This document shows, in pieces, positions 35,479 through 47,253 of a stretch of DNA of 64,000 nt (positions within the stretch are counted from its first letter, which is position 1; every line of letters begins with the position of its first letter). Below the pieces are notes generated by a model. The model did no database searches and was not told the origin of the DNA. It saw only the letters and a program-made list of their open reading frames with translations. Origin of the DNA: Lycium barbarum (Eukaryota > Streptophyta > Magnoliopsida > Solanales > Solanaceae); NCBI RefSeq assembly GCF_019175385.1, contig NC_083344.1:10258725-10322724 (forward strand), read 5' to 3'. A program made the position numbers and the translations under genes.

Positions 35479-36304
35479 TCATGCGTAGTATTTCTTGATG
35501 GAGTCTGAATTAATGGGCTTGGGCCAATCTTGACCATTCATTTCTACTAACACCACTTCTCCTCTGGAGACTACCTTGTGGATTACATACGGGCCTTGCC
35601 AGTAGGGTGCGAACTTTTTCAGTCGCTTGAGGATGGGCTCTACGATCATCGTAGATTGGGCTATGAATCGCCCGATGTAATTCAGTCTTCCCAGGAAGCT
35701 CATACCTTCCTTCTTTGTTTCAGTGGTGGTAACTCCTGTATGGCTTTGATCTTTAACGGATCCAGCCCTATGCCCCTCCGACTGATAAAAAACCCGAGCA
35801 ACTTTCCAACGGGTACTCCGAATGCGCATTTGGCTGGGTTTAACTTTAGATTATACTTCCGGAGTCTATCGAAGAATTTCCACAGTTGTGTGGTATGCTT
35901 CAAACATTCTCTGGATTTTATTATGACATCATCTACGTAGACTTCAATCTCTTTATGGATCATGTCGTGTAAGACAGTAGTCATGGCTCTCATGTAAGTG
36001 GCTCCGGCATTGTTGAGACTAAACGACATTACCCTATTGTGTTACACTCTCCACGATGTGATGAAGGATGTCTTTTGTGTGCCATTTTGCTCATCAAGAT
36101 TTGATGATATCCCGCGAAGCAATCGACAAATGATTGTAACTCATGCTTAGCGCAGTTGTCGATGAGTATGTGAATGTTCGGAAGTGGAAAATTACCCTTT
36201 GGACTGGCTTTGTTGAGGTCGCGATAGTCCACGCAAATTTGTATCTTCCCGTCCTTCTTCGGTAGTGGCACGATGTTGGTCAACCATATCGGGTATGAAG
36301 TCAC
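35479..36304 (-). pseudogene. Tat/Ogre-like RT fused to integrase C-terminus
   Basis: Minus-strand reverse transcriptase remnant: WLTNIVPLPKKDGKIQICVDYR, SFVDCFAGYHQI (first catalytic Asp kept), a frameshift and a stop near 36045, then NNAGATYMRAMTTVLHDMI and EVYVDDVIIKS (the YVDD box), to SFLGRLNYIGRFIAQST. The reading then passes directly from EPILKRLKK to FAPYWQGPYVIHKVVSRGE and PKPINSDSIKKYYA, the usual C-terminus of integrase. Connection, RNase H and the integrase core are all missing. It is an internally deleted, non-autonomous remnant. Confidence 0.85.
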
Positions 36305-36757
36305 TTACACTACTCTAGATTTTATCTGCTTTTGAACTTCCTCCTTAATACGGACGCTTAAATCCGGTTTGAACTGTCTAAGTTTCTGCTTCACTGGTGC
36401 ATAACCCGAATTGCTGGGTAGTATGTGAGCTACAATATCAGTACTTAGTCCAGCCATGTCGGCGTTGGGCCAAGCAAAGATGTTCACATATTCCCTTAGA
36501 AGATCTATCATTTCTTCTTTCTGGGGTGCATCTAAGTGCACGCTTATCCGGGTTTCTTTGATAGTTTCATCGTTCCCCAGGTTTATCAGCTCAGATTCAT
36601 CTAGGTTGGGTTTTTGCTTGTTCTTGAATTGCTCTACCTCTTCGACAAGACCTTGTAGAAACATCGGTGCTTCATCTTCACTCATATCCTCTGGCCCACT
36701 CAATTTGTGACACATCATGACATTCAAGGTGGTTTTATTATTATTACTGTAAAACAA
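36305..36757 (-). pseudogene. Tat/Ogre-like pol, region before RT
   Basis: An open 150-residue stretch with ISVHLDAPQKEEMIDLLREY, VNIFAWPNADMAGLSTDIVAH and KQKLRQFKPDLSVRIKEEVQ. This is the conserved stretch that precedes the RT fingers in Tat-lineage gypsy elements. It joins the RT remnant at a stop near 36,305. Confidence 0.8.
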
Positions 36758-37214
36758 GGCAAAACAAGGTTAGAAGTATAACTATAAAGTAACAACGAAA
36801 TTTATTTTCCTTAAGTTGAGGCTCTCATTGATTTGAAAATAAGTACAGATTACGGTCCTGACTCGGATCAATCATCGAATCATTTCTATTTTTGAAACAT
36901 CACGAGGGTGAAGCAAAATAAAAGGTGAGTGATCGGGCCCCAACCGATCAACACCGATTTATAATTAAAGATTCATCATATCTACCGAGGCGCCAAGAGC
37001 GGGGTAGAGGTTTAGTTGGTCAACGTCTTCCCCGGATCTGCATCTCGAATTGTGGGTGCTTCAAAGCATTCCTTTACGATCACATGGCATTCATCTTCTT
37101 GGAATAACATCCCTAACCCTTCTCTTGAATCATCCTCTGTGAGGGTATTCTAACTTGGAATGACTAGTATAGATCTGGGATTGGTTTCCAAAAGTTCGAA
37201 GCACACTTTTTTTC

Positions 37215-38329
37215 CTAGGCATCTGAGGCCCCCTGGGCGCTGGGGACATACCCAAGCCCAAACTGATAATTGTCTTGAGGAATCTTGATAGGCTTTGCCA
37301 TACCTTGTAGGTTTTTTCCCAAGCCTCTTCTTAGTTCGAATCCACTTTGAATCATTATGGACGCGATCATTTTATATACTGGTGGCATGGGGATTTGCAT
37401 ATTGTCCCCCTCGTGAATTGCTCTTACCAACTCTTTTATGTGGAAATTTGAGCCTATTGGCGCCTCTACAATTACGCACTGAGTTTTCTATGTAGTTGTG
37501 AATACTACCTTCACCACGTATGAGAACCTCATGATCCTTCCATATAAAATTTTGGGATTGGTGGTGTGGAAGGTACCGCCCCGACCATATGGATCCAAGG
37601 CCTTCCTAGTAGCAAGTTGTAATTAGCGGAGACCTCCATGACCTGGAATTCCATGGTGAATTCCGCAGGACCTAGTTTAATACGTAGATCGATTTCTCCC
37701 TATGGCTCACGTTGAGCCCCGTGGATAGCTCTGACACTCGTGCAGCTCCGACATTTTTTCTCGACGTTGTAGCCCAAATAGTTGAGTGTTGGTCTAGGAC
37801 AAATATTCATACCAGCCCTATTATCCACAAGTACCCTAGTTATGATTTTGTCTCTGTACTTGACTGTTATGTGCAGTGCTTTGTTGTACTCTAACGCTTT
37901 TCGGGGTAGTTCCTCCCTAGTGAACGAGATCTGGTACTCTTCGATAACGTGGGCTACTATGCCCGGTATATTTTTGCTGCTCATCCCTGCGGGGACATGG
38001 GCTTCGTCTAACACTTTCATTAAGGCTTGACGATGCTGCGTCGAACTTAATAGCAATGCGAGGACTGAGATTTGGGCCGGTGTTTTCTTTAAATGCTCCA
38101 CAATGGACTATTCATTTGGTTGCATCCTCCGCCAAAAATCCTCGGCTTCACCTTTTGTGATATGATGTTTTTGGTTATTCTCCCTTTTCGGTGCTCCCTG
38201 CACTAGTTCTTTCGGAGTGTAACACCTTCCGGATCGTGTCATCCCATGTGTGAGTGCTGTGTAGACGATGAGTTCTTTTCTTGGAGCTGGGATTATCACT
38301 TCCTGAGATACTTGCGCTACAACCAGCAC
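37215..38329 (-). pseudogene. Tat/Ogre-like protease and G-patch region
   Basis: 37700-38101 holds a retropepsin-like segment with ITRVLVDNRAGMNICP (usual form VLVDNGS, the Asp is kept) and LNYLGYN. 37215-37430 holds MIQSGFELRRGLGKNLQGMA and NYQFGLGYVPS, a G-patch-like motif often found between protease and RT in Tat elements. 38108-38329 looks like the gag/protease linker. Frames are broken. Confidence 0.75.
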
Positions 38330-38691
38330 AAGGATTATTATCTTGAACTGTGGATATTCTTGGAGAGTTAGAGAGGTAACTACTTGTTCCAGAGCCTCGA
38401 GGGGGTTTTTATTTAAAGGCTTTCATATTGCCCAATCTTCCTCTCTTTCAATCATATGTATGACATTATTAACATGATCGTGCAGAGGGTTTGTATTGAC
38501 ATTGGCCGCTATTTGCAAGATGATCTCTTTTTTGTCAATCAGGTCTTGTATCTTATGTTTCAGATTGATACAATCCTCAGTGTTGTGTCCGGCCCCTCCG
38601 AAATGAGAGGCACAAGTTTGATCGGGCCGATAAAATCGGTTGCCATTGTTAGCAGGTTTAGGCGGGATTGTTCGAATTAAACCGACAACGT

Positions 38692-40290
38692 TTATCCTTT
38701 CATATAGCTAGGATCGTGTTTCAGTTCGAGACGTGAATACACGGGATAGTTTCTTTTGAAATTGGCCCGTGGCAAATTGTATGTGTTGGGCGGAGGTTGG
38801 TTTTGGTAATTTTGTGGAGCTGGGTACGCGTGTGCTGGTATTTGGTAGTTTGGCTGTGGAGCTAGGTATGTGGGTATTTGGAAGCTTGGTGGTGGAGCCT
38901 GGTAGGTGGGGACTGATGCTGGAGGTCTAGGTTGTGCATAAAAGACTGTTGTAGGGCTGCAATGTATTGGTGAGAAATGGTTGCGGGATGGTGATTGGTA
39001 TGTCTTGGGGGGATATGAGTCTTTTTTTTTATTTAGGACTGGGAGTATATGAGACGTTTTCCACATCCTTCTTCTTCTTAGGGGAGGCCCCACGGAGTTT
39101 TGAGTGCTGGCCTGAGCCAAACTAATAATTCTGCTGATTTTAGTCCATCCTCTATCGCCTCTCCCATTTTGACTGGTTCAGAGAATGGCCTCCCAGTCAT
39201 AGAAGGCATTCAGTTGTAGAAATCTACGTCATGTGTGTGGATGAAGAAACTACCAATTCATCTTCACCCATTGACGGGTGCACACGAGTCGCCTCGGCTC
39301 TCAATCTACTAGCATATTCCTAGTAATTCTCAGTAGGCTTTTGTTTGATCTTTTCGAGGGAACACCATTCGGCACAGTCTCGACATTGAAACCAAACCTT
39401 TCAATGAAGGATTCCGCCATTTCTTCCCACTTAATCCATCGCTGTAAGTTTTGGGTGGTAAACCGCTCTGTGGCTTCACCTGTCAGGCTTCTAATGAATA
39501 AGCGCATGATCAGTGCTTGATTTCTTTTTACTCCGACCAGCTGATCACAGTAAGATTTCAAATGGGCTTTGGGGTTTCCTAACCCGTTGAACATTTTGAA
39601 CTTGGGTATTTTAAAGCCCTCAGGCAAGTCAAAATCCGGATGTATGCAAAGATCGTCGTAGCTTAGGCCCGTGGTCTTCGTGGTAGCCAGGATGGATTTT
39701 TTGACCATTTATATCAACCTTTGCTTTATCTCCCGGTTGTTTCTTTCTTGGTCAGCTCTTCATACCTTTTCCATTTCCTCATAGTGATTGAGCTCTGGTT
39801 GCTCCGGGGAGAAATTATGTTGAGTTAGGGGAGTATGGAAGGATACGGTTGGGTGCGTTTGGCCTTTTCTGGGGAGGTGGGTATTTTATGGGGTTGGCAA
39901 CATAACTCCACTTGGATGGTTGTTGGGAGTATGATGGGTGGATAAAGGTGCTTGGTAAGAAGGGGTTGAACGTGCGGTTCCGGCAACCGGGTTCGTATTT
40001 GGGGGTGGAGTTTGGTAAGACGTGCCTATGTTCTATGCAACGGGCGGAGAGGAAAAGGTACTCCCCGGGGCATGTGGAGGAATTTTTTTTGGTATTAGAG
40101 AGCTCATAGATGGAAACAGTGGTGGTGGCCTCTTTGCTTCACCGGGGACTTCCTCAATACTTTTACCTTCTTGGTTTGTTCTATCTCTTTTTAAAGGTCG
40201 GTGACTTTCCCAAATAGATATTGATCAGGTCTTCAGTGTGACCTGGCTCTGTTCGGTTCGAGGACACAACCTCCCTTAAAACAAGTTTGT
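38692..40290 (-). pseudogene. Tat/Ogre-like gag remnant
   Basis: The order on the minus strand is a Pro/Ser-rich N-terminus (about 40,290-39,720), the gag core at 39301-39708 (GLSYDDLCIHPDFDLPEGFK, NPKAHLKSYCDQLVG, LIMRLFIRSLTGEATERF, WEEMAESFIERFGFN) and a Pro/Tyr/Gln-rich linker at 38692-39120 (TYQAPPPSFQIPTYLAPQP). The core matches the retrotransposon gag domain of Tat-type elements. Stops and a frame change separate the blocks. Confidence 0.8.
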
Positions 40291-41680
40291 TTACATTATG
40301 CTTGTTTTTACGTTACCAGTCATTCTGGTATCTTTGTTCTGTTAAGAAAGGAATGCTATTGCGCCTTTGGATCTCGTAAAGTAGGCCAGTGTGACATGGT
40401 GCAAATCAACCTGTTTATTTAAAAGAAAAACAACTCAAAGGCAAATGACGTTAGTATGTTAGGCATAACAATAAATACAAGATAATTTGCATAAATAAAC
40501 ACGTAGGAGCACAGAAATTCCACACATTCTGAATCGTAAAATCAATTGGCTCAACATTGCATAGCTGTGGGATTCTCAAGGCTTGTGGTTTATTGGATCT
40601 TGGTAAGGGGATCTATACGGTCAATTTGCTACCTCTCAATATTCTGATGCGGGTTTCTTTGTCCCGACATCTTTCCTTTAGAAAATCTTTATGGGAAAAA
40701 ATATATTTTTAATAATATAGGGGCCGAGTCTAGGGTGGACTGCCTATGTATCTCACTAGGGAGAATTCAGGCCCTTACGTAGTTCGGTAGATAATTTCCC
40801 AAATGTTTTCTTTCATTAATGGTCCAGGCTTAAAAACTAGACACGCTTTTACAACTATAAAAAGATAAAAGTGCATAAAGAAAAAGACGCCTAGGTTACG
40901 CAAAAGATGGTTTCCTCTTAAAACCATGGCAAGCTGCCGTCCTTACAGCCCGCATTTCAAAAGGATGAACCTTTTAACATTCGGGAGGGAGTACTACCAA
41001 AATATCCCTGCTTTGAATCATCCGTGCCAGCTTGAATTTGAAAGCCTCACATTCTTTGATGTCACGCCCCGGAGCTCCAGAGTGGTACGAGCATACTTCC
41101 TCTCGGTAGAACCCACTGGGTATCCTTCTCTGGGAAGTTCCAATTGACTCAATATTTTCGGTATTGCTAATTCATTGAAGATGCTAGCGCATGACTCCTT
41201 GAAGATGGTGAAATTATAGTGCTAGATCTGAGTGTCCAAAGTTATCCTTTCACTCGGGATAACTGGGTCATGTACGAGCAAGGAATGTGGGTCCTACATC
41301 TTTTTGATAGTCCCGTCCTGAATCAACTTTACAATCCTCCTTCTAAGAGCCATACATCCATTAGTGGTGTGACCTACTTGGTTCATGTGGAACAAATATC
41401 TTCTGTGCACATAAATGGGAGCGCATGGTGGTAATTCTTCAGTGCTAGGATTAGTGGCCCCCACATATCTCATAGCTTCATAGATATTTGCGGATTGCAC
41501 TAGCCTAGGTGCGACTCGAAAAGGAAAAGCATGGACCTTAAAAGTGATCGCCCACAATGTTGAAGATGGTGCGCGATCCGAATTTTGGGTATTTCTTGAT
41601 TGCCGATGTCTGCGTTTGACGCGGTGGTAACGACCCTTTTGTATGGCCTGTCTGACTCTTCTTCTGAAGGATACCACTTT
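40291..41680 (-). pseudogene. second Tat-derived fragment with gag zinc-knuckle-like motifs
   Basis: On the minus strand, 41294-41686 contains RRYLFHMNQVGHTTNGCMALR and LIQDGTIKKM, and about 41,105-41,000 reads EEVCSYHSGAPGRDIKECEAF, both resembling the CxYH...GH...C motifs of Tat gag. They lie upstream of the gag core instead of downstream, and the 3'-untranslated phrase ACTGCCTATGTATCTCAC follows at 40737. This suggests a piece of another copy, or a rearrangement, rather than part of the same reading unit. Confidence 0.45.
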
Positions 41681-44483
41681 TGTCACGACCCAACCCTGTA
41701 GGCCGTGTGCCCGAGCTGGACACTCGTATGTACCTGTTAACTATAATCATCCACAACTAGCATAATACAGACTTATCAATATAAAGGCAAGACGTTGTCT
41801 CAAAACTGTCGCATTATATAGATGTATCATAACAACCTGTCTCCTGGGGAGTTACAACTTTGTTCAGATAATGTAGTACATAAGCCGGCAAGGCTCTCAT
41901 AATATAAGGGAACATCCCCGCCATACACGAACCGACAAGGCTATCATAGCACATAACTTCCCAAAACATATATATCTACGCAAGCCGACAAGGCTGCTAC
42001 TACGAATGGGAACGTCCCAGAACATAAATCGCACAGACACAACTGAACAACATCGATACACAACCCACACATATGTCTACATACCTCTAAGAGTAACAAC
42101 AGTATCATATGACGGGACAGGGCCCCGTCGTGCCCCTGGATAAAATACATATACACCACAAGAGATTCTATACCAAAATCTAGGCTCCGGAACAAGGGAG
42201 CTCTCCAAGATAGCTGAATAGGACTCCTAAGCTAGCGGGTTACCAACGTGAGCATCTGTACCTGCGGGCATGAATGCAGCCCCCCGAAGAAAGGGGGTCA
42301 GTACGGAATATGTACTGAGTATATAAAGCATAAATACGATAAACAGGATCATACTGAAGTGAGGAGTACAGAAAAAACCAGTACAATGATCAGAAACCAC
42401 AAGGCTTACCTTTGAATCATAAATCATGGTGTCAATATCAGGATTAACTCGTTATGAAACTTAATGTCATAATTAGATAACCATCTTATTCATATGCATA
42501 TGTATAACGTGCCCCGGCCCTCTAGTGAGGGACTCGGTAAATAAAATCATATCATCATCATGTATATATATAACGTGTCCCGGCCCTCTAGTGAGGGACT
42601 CGGTGAATAAGATCATCATGTGCCATCCTGGCCGCCGTCCCCATATCATCATGTCATCATATCATCATATACATATATATATATCGTGTCCCGGCCCTCT
42701 AGTGAGGGACTCGGTGAATAATGCAGTGGATCTGCGCACGAAAACATGTCCTGCCCCGAGACTCAGTGAAGGATGTAACGGTAAGCACGAGCAGAGTGAT
42801 AAGCAACCATATACATACAAATCATCTTTTGAGACTCAATAGATAAGTAAACTATCCAGCCCTCAAGTATCAGGATAACAATCTTATTAAGTTCTTTTTA
42901 GAAGTCGTTACGAACTATAACAAAGAGCGTTTCAGAGATCATAGACATGTATCCAATTAACATGAGATAGCTTATGAAAGTCAAGGACACCTCTAATTAT
43001 GGAATTCTTTAAGAATAGAAACTCCTATGCATCATATATTAGTCAATCATATAATAGACTCGAGACAATAGCTCGACTATCCTGAAAGTTCTAACATCAA
43101 GAACAAATAAAAGTCATGAGTCATGCTTGGAACTAGTGAGTAGAATTACCCCAAGGCTCATATCATATCTTTACTTATATCTAGGACATGCCAAAAGAAA
43201 GAAGGGATAGGCTTTACATACCTTTAGCGTTTACTCGCAACAGAACGCGTATACGCTGCCCAATAGCATCTCAACATATATTAGACGTCAAGAACTACAA
43301 TTAAACTAAGAAGAGATTCAAGACGTATTCTAACATTAGTAACTTCTTTTCTAAACTGTTCGGCGACATTTCCTTTACATTCAATTAACCATATGTAATC
43401 AAGTCGCCACCAATGTTCCTACGTGCAAGTGTTAACCCGAGACCTTTCAAATAAGACTCGAAAACACTTCGGACAACTTGCACAATATTTCACACAGCCC
43501 AACCAATATCCCAAACCACCCGCAAATATCCAAACTTGCCGAGAACAACAACAACATTTTTCTTCTTTCCAATTCCACAAATCCTATCAACAACCACATG
43601 TTTAACTACATCATTATACAAATACAAGAAACTATATTAACTATATCTTAGCTTCTACCACAGCCCACAACGAGTACAACATCAATCTGGACCATTTAAA
43701 CTTCATCCTCACGGTAATGTTTATAACGACAAGAACAAACAAAACTTCAATTAAATCAACCTACCAATCCCATTTAACACAGCCCCCCACACGGCTTCAA
43801 CACCAACATACATGACTTCATAAATTTCATCCATAACTACACATTACAACACTCTCAATTCACCCTTAATACATGTAAAAGAGAGTTGAATCTTACCTTA
43901 ACAAGTTGGCTCCTCAATTTAGCCGATACGTAGTGGACCAAAACGTTGCACCTTCTTGATATTCCAATGGATAATTATCACTCTTATGACCTTCAATTTA
44001 CCTAGAACACCTTGTAAAATTAACTTGAAATCAAAGCTTGAGAGCTTAGCTTCATTCTGCCATGGCCGTGCTCTCCCTCTCTCTATCCTTAGGTTCCAAT
44101 GTTTGTGATTGTGGAAATGAATTAAGTTGGTCCATATTAGTCATCATATGAATATTTATATGGAGTTTGTGGGCTGAATACGTGTCCCACCCAAGGCATA
44201 GGCCAATCAAATTTGGCCATGCCATGGTGGGGTCCACACGGCCCACTAAGTGCTTAATTATCAATAATTTAATCACTAATCCCACTTAGTAATCTAATCA
44301 CAATTTATAAATTCCTAATCTCCAATAACAATATTTCTATGCTAATGGAAATTGCAACCAAGTCGTGCCATATTTATATCGGGGATTAAAAGTCCTTGTC
44401 TCATATCCAAAAATAATCTTGTTCTTGGATTTATGTCGATTGACTTACGAATAATCCGTCGTATAAAAATACGGGGCATAACA
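41681..44483 (-). mobile_element. solo LTR (gypsy type), no matching TSD
   Basis: On the plus strand it starts TGTCACGACCCAACCCTG and ends ACGGGGCATAACA; the sense strand is minus (TGTTATGCCCCGT). 2803 bp, no coding. The flanks are ACTTT and ATCCG, so no 5-bp duplication is present, unlike most other solo LTRs here. A TATA-like CATATAAATATT lies at about 44,150 on the sense strand. Confidence 0.8.
42510..42722. repeat. three-copy repeat inside the solo LTR
   Basis: GGCCCTCTAGTGAGGGACTC followed by GGTRAATAA occurs at about 42515, 42580 and 42692, each preceded by a CGTGYCCC block. Each unit contains its own small inverted pair (CCCTCTAGTGAGGG). Confidence 0.9.
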
Positions 44484-44811
44484 ATCCGATTCCGCTTCGG
44501 ATTCCTCCACCTTAGGTTCGTGTTCTTCTGATCTCTCAATGAGAGGTTCATAGCTATTCACCATCTTCTTCACTTCATCCGAGAGGTTTTCACTGTAGTG
44601 TTTAGTTCTCGTGATTCCTTCCGGTGGATCCCCCACCAATTCCAAAATTGTGTCGGCTTCCTTGATATTTTCTTTAACTAAGTTGATTGCCTACTCTAGC
44701 TTGCTAATCTTTTCATGGAGTGAAATCATGTTTTCTCCTTCTCCGAAGAAATTGACGCTTTTACTGTTCTGGCGGTCCATTGTAGAAAATCAACCTTTGA
44801 AATGGTGTTAA
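44484..44811 (-). pseudogene. gag-proximal coiled fragment of the Tat element
   Basis: On the minus strand: FGEGENMISLHEKISKLE, a stop, then ELVGDPPEGITRTKHYSENL and ERSEEHEPKVEESEAESD. It is acidic and helix-forming, between the upstream ORF and the gag region. It breaks off at the solo LTR. Confidence 0.4.
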
Positions 44812-45148
44812 CGAAATTAGGCTTATATCTGGGAGATGATTCTTATTTGGTGTTTTTCTTTAGTGTATTTATTTTGGGTAGTGGCTGGAATATTAAACCA
44901 ATCAACATTTGAATCAAGAATGTATGAAAGCACACAAACAGATAATCATGTAATCAGATATTGCAGTTTATCTATTAAAGGTGTTTCCTAAGACTTTTGT
45001 ACCAAGACTTTCTAATCATTTGAAACATATTTTTTGCTATTGAATCGAACCATTGCCCCCAAAATCATGTATAGTAATAATATTTTCCCAAACATGGTTA
45101 CAAAAGAACATGATTAAGCCGAAAAAATAAAAAACAAGGGAAAACTGC

Positions 45149-46608
45149 TCAGCAGAAGTGCCCTCCGATAGTTGAGGATGATGCTCTGTCAGTCCTAGCT
45201 TTCTTGGCCCTTTGAAGGGTGGTCTGGATCTGAAAGTGGGTTGAATTCAGCAACGATCCCATCAAACGACCCTTTTCTTCATTAGTTATCGAAGCAGTAT
45301 CATCCATGGCTTGTCTCATGCAAGAGTCGAGATCCTCCAAGCACTCATGAGTTAGGTCCAATTCTTGGGTCAAGCTTTCTATGTTGGCTTGATCACAGTC
45401 TATCTCCTCCAAAAATTTGGCATCCCTATCCTCTGCTCTTCTTACTATCATACGTGCTCTTATTTCGGCTTTCGAGACCTTATCGAGGACCCAATGGTAA
45501 AAGTTGGGACCAGGGGTAAGAGTGCCTTGTAGGTGGGCCCTCAACCAATTTGGATAATCCTCATCGCACCCCGGGTTAAACCTGATGGGCATAGTCTTAG
45601 GCCCTAAAATCAATCTACTTTTCCACTCTCGGATGATTTCCCAGACGTTCTCAATCTTATCTCCCCCATAATCAACAATGTACCGACCCATAGTATCTAC
45701 CTGAGGCACGGCTTGCTTTCTCCCGAACTGTCTCAAAACCCTAGCGGGTGCATAAGGGTGGATCCCTCGTATTACAATAAGTGGTAGATATGGACACGTT
45801 CTACCTCGAACCACGACGCTATTAGAAATGAAATCCAGGAACATCCATTGTTTGCTTTCTTCCGGAGCCTAGAAAACACAAAAGCCCAACCCTCTTTGAT
45901 TTGGTGCCCAAACTTAGTACACTGAATCTTCAATCGGTCCTCTCTATTGTAATACTCAGTAAGAGGCTCCTCTGGATTTGATCAAGTGTTTGGTGATCCA
46001 CCATTGAAGTAGGAGCTTGTAGCCTTGGAAATATTAGTAGTGGTTTCAGTATGGTCCCAAATCTCGGTATAAGCCGGGAAGAATAACGGGGACAATGTCA
46101 AAGTATTTAGTGATCCCGTGTCGGGATATGCCATGAAAGAAGGCATGGGTGGCAGATATAACTCGGATATCTATGGCTAAGTGGGGTCCTTGGGGGAAAA
46201 CTAGAGTTCCGAATAGGCAAATGGCAAAGGCTAAGGGTTGAGTAGCTTCCCAATCTCTGTAGCTCTAAAATTCAACGAAACATTTAATAAATCCGCTTCT
46301 GTCGGATAAACGGATGTGTAAATCCCTGAAGGCTAAGTCGGGATAGAAATCCAATTGGTTTTCTTGAGGGCTAGTAACTTCAAGATCTCAGCGGGGGTGG
46401 GTTTGTTTAGGATATATAGGTTATGGTCAGGTTTCTTTATCCTCCTATTACAAGTCCTATTGCTATCTATGACATCCCGGAATACCATTCTCTCACAATC
46501 CCAAAAGCCGGTAAGGACCTCAATCAATTCTCTAGAACCTTTCATTGTCATTTGAGAGGACAAATGTCCTACACTTTTGCTAACCACCTTTTGTTGTTCA
46601 TCACTCAA
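45149..46608 (-). pseudogene. upstream extra ORF of the Tat/Ogre-like element
   Basis: Two open blocks: 46333-46608 (ELIEVLTGFWDCERMVFRD) and 45149-45844 (GIHPYAPARVLRQFGRKQAV, NVWEIIREWKSRLILGPKTM, NWLRAHLQGTLTPGP, and a helical C-terminus). The pattern resembles the extra protein upstream of gag in many Tat-lineage elements, related to the plant mobile domain/DUF7745 type; its function is not known. The frame is broken between 45,845 and 46,332. Confidence 0.65.
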
Positions 46609-47235
46609 TTTGACCCATCATATCTTTAACAACTCGTGAGCCTCAAGAACCATGTAAAACTTTAAATTTGGAGCCATCCACAAAAATAAAGCACGGTTAA
46701 TTCCTCCCCCCCCCCCCCCCCCCCCCCCAAGGTCAATGGTTCAAATCATAGCACAAAATATGTTTCCATTTAGCACGTAGTTGGATGCAAGTCTTCGGGT
46801 CGTGAAACCGTCAGATGCAAGGTGTCTCTTAATGTGTTTAAATACGTCTCAGATATTCAATTCTGTCTAAGTAGAGTATGCGCTAGGTTAGAAGGATTTG
46901 GCTTCGCTCTATCTTAGGCGGACAAGATTTGGCTTTCGAATGACTTGGGGACCCAAGCAGACTACTCGAACTAAGCCGTGGTTGACAGTTAGACCAACCG
47001 TGATCCAACTAAATTCTTCCACAGGCTCCAAAAAAGATATTTGGTTTTTAAGTGAAAGAATGATCCTAGATCTGCGTAATATTCTTTGAAACCATGCAAT
47101 TATTTGTCATGAGTGGTAAAGTTTATGTAGTGCATGCCATGACAGTTATATTTACAAGAAATAAACAATTAAGCAAATAATTACATGACAAAGCCAACAA
47201 ATATTGAAACCCTTATGGTTATAAACTATTTAAAA
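46609..47235 (-). other. leader of the Tat element with poly-C tract
   Basis: Non-coding region between the primer-binding site and the extra ORF. A 23-base run of C lies at 46706-46728. Confidence 0.5.
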
Positions 47236-47253
47236 TCCCCAGCAGAGTCGCCA
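47236..47253 (-). other. primer-binding site of the Tat/Ogre-like element
   Basis: On the minus strand the sequence is TGGCGACTCTGCTGGGGA, the primer-site type I associate with Tat/Ogre-lineage gypsy elements, which are reported to use tRNA-Arg. It fixes the element's orientation and the end of its 5' LTR. Confidence 0.7.

Noticed and set aside
35578..35940. Plus-strand open frame opposite the RT remnant
   Set aside because: It is the shadow of the minus-strand reverse transcriptase.
38692..39120. Pro-rich 142-codon minus-strand frame as a host cell-wall protein gene
   Set aside because: It lies between the gag core and protease of the Tat element, where a Pro/Gln-rich linker is usual.
42510..42722. 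Three spaced repeats resembling a CRISPR array
   Set aside because: Only three units, spacers are related AT-rich sequence, and it sits in an LTR of a eukaryotic element.
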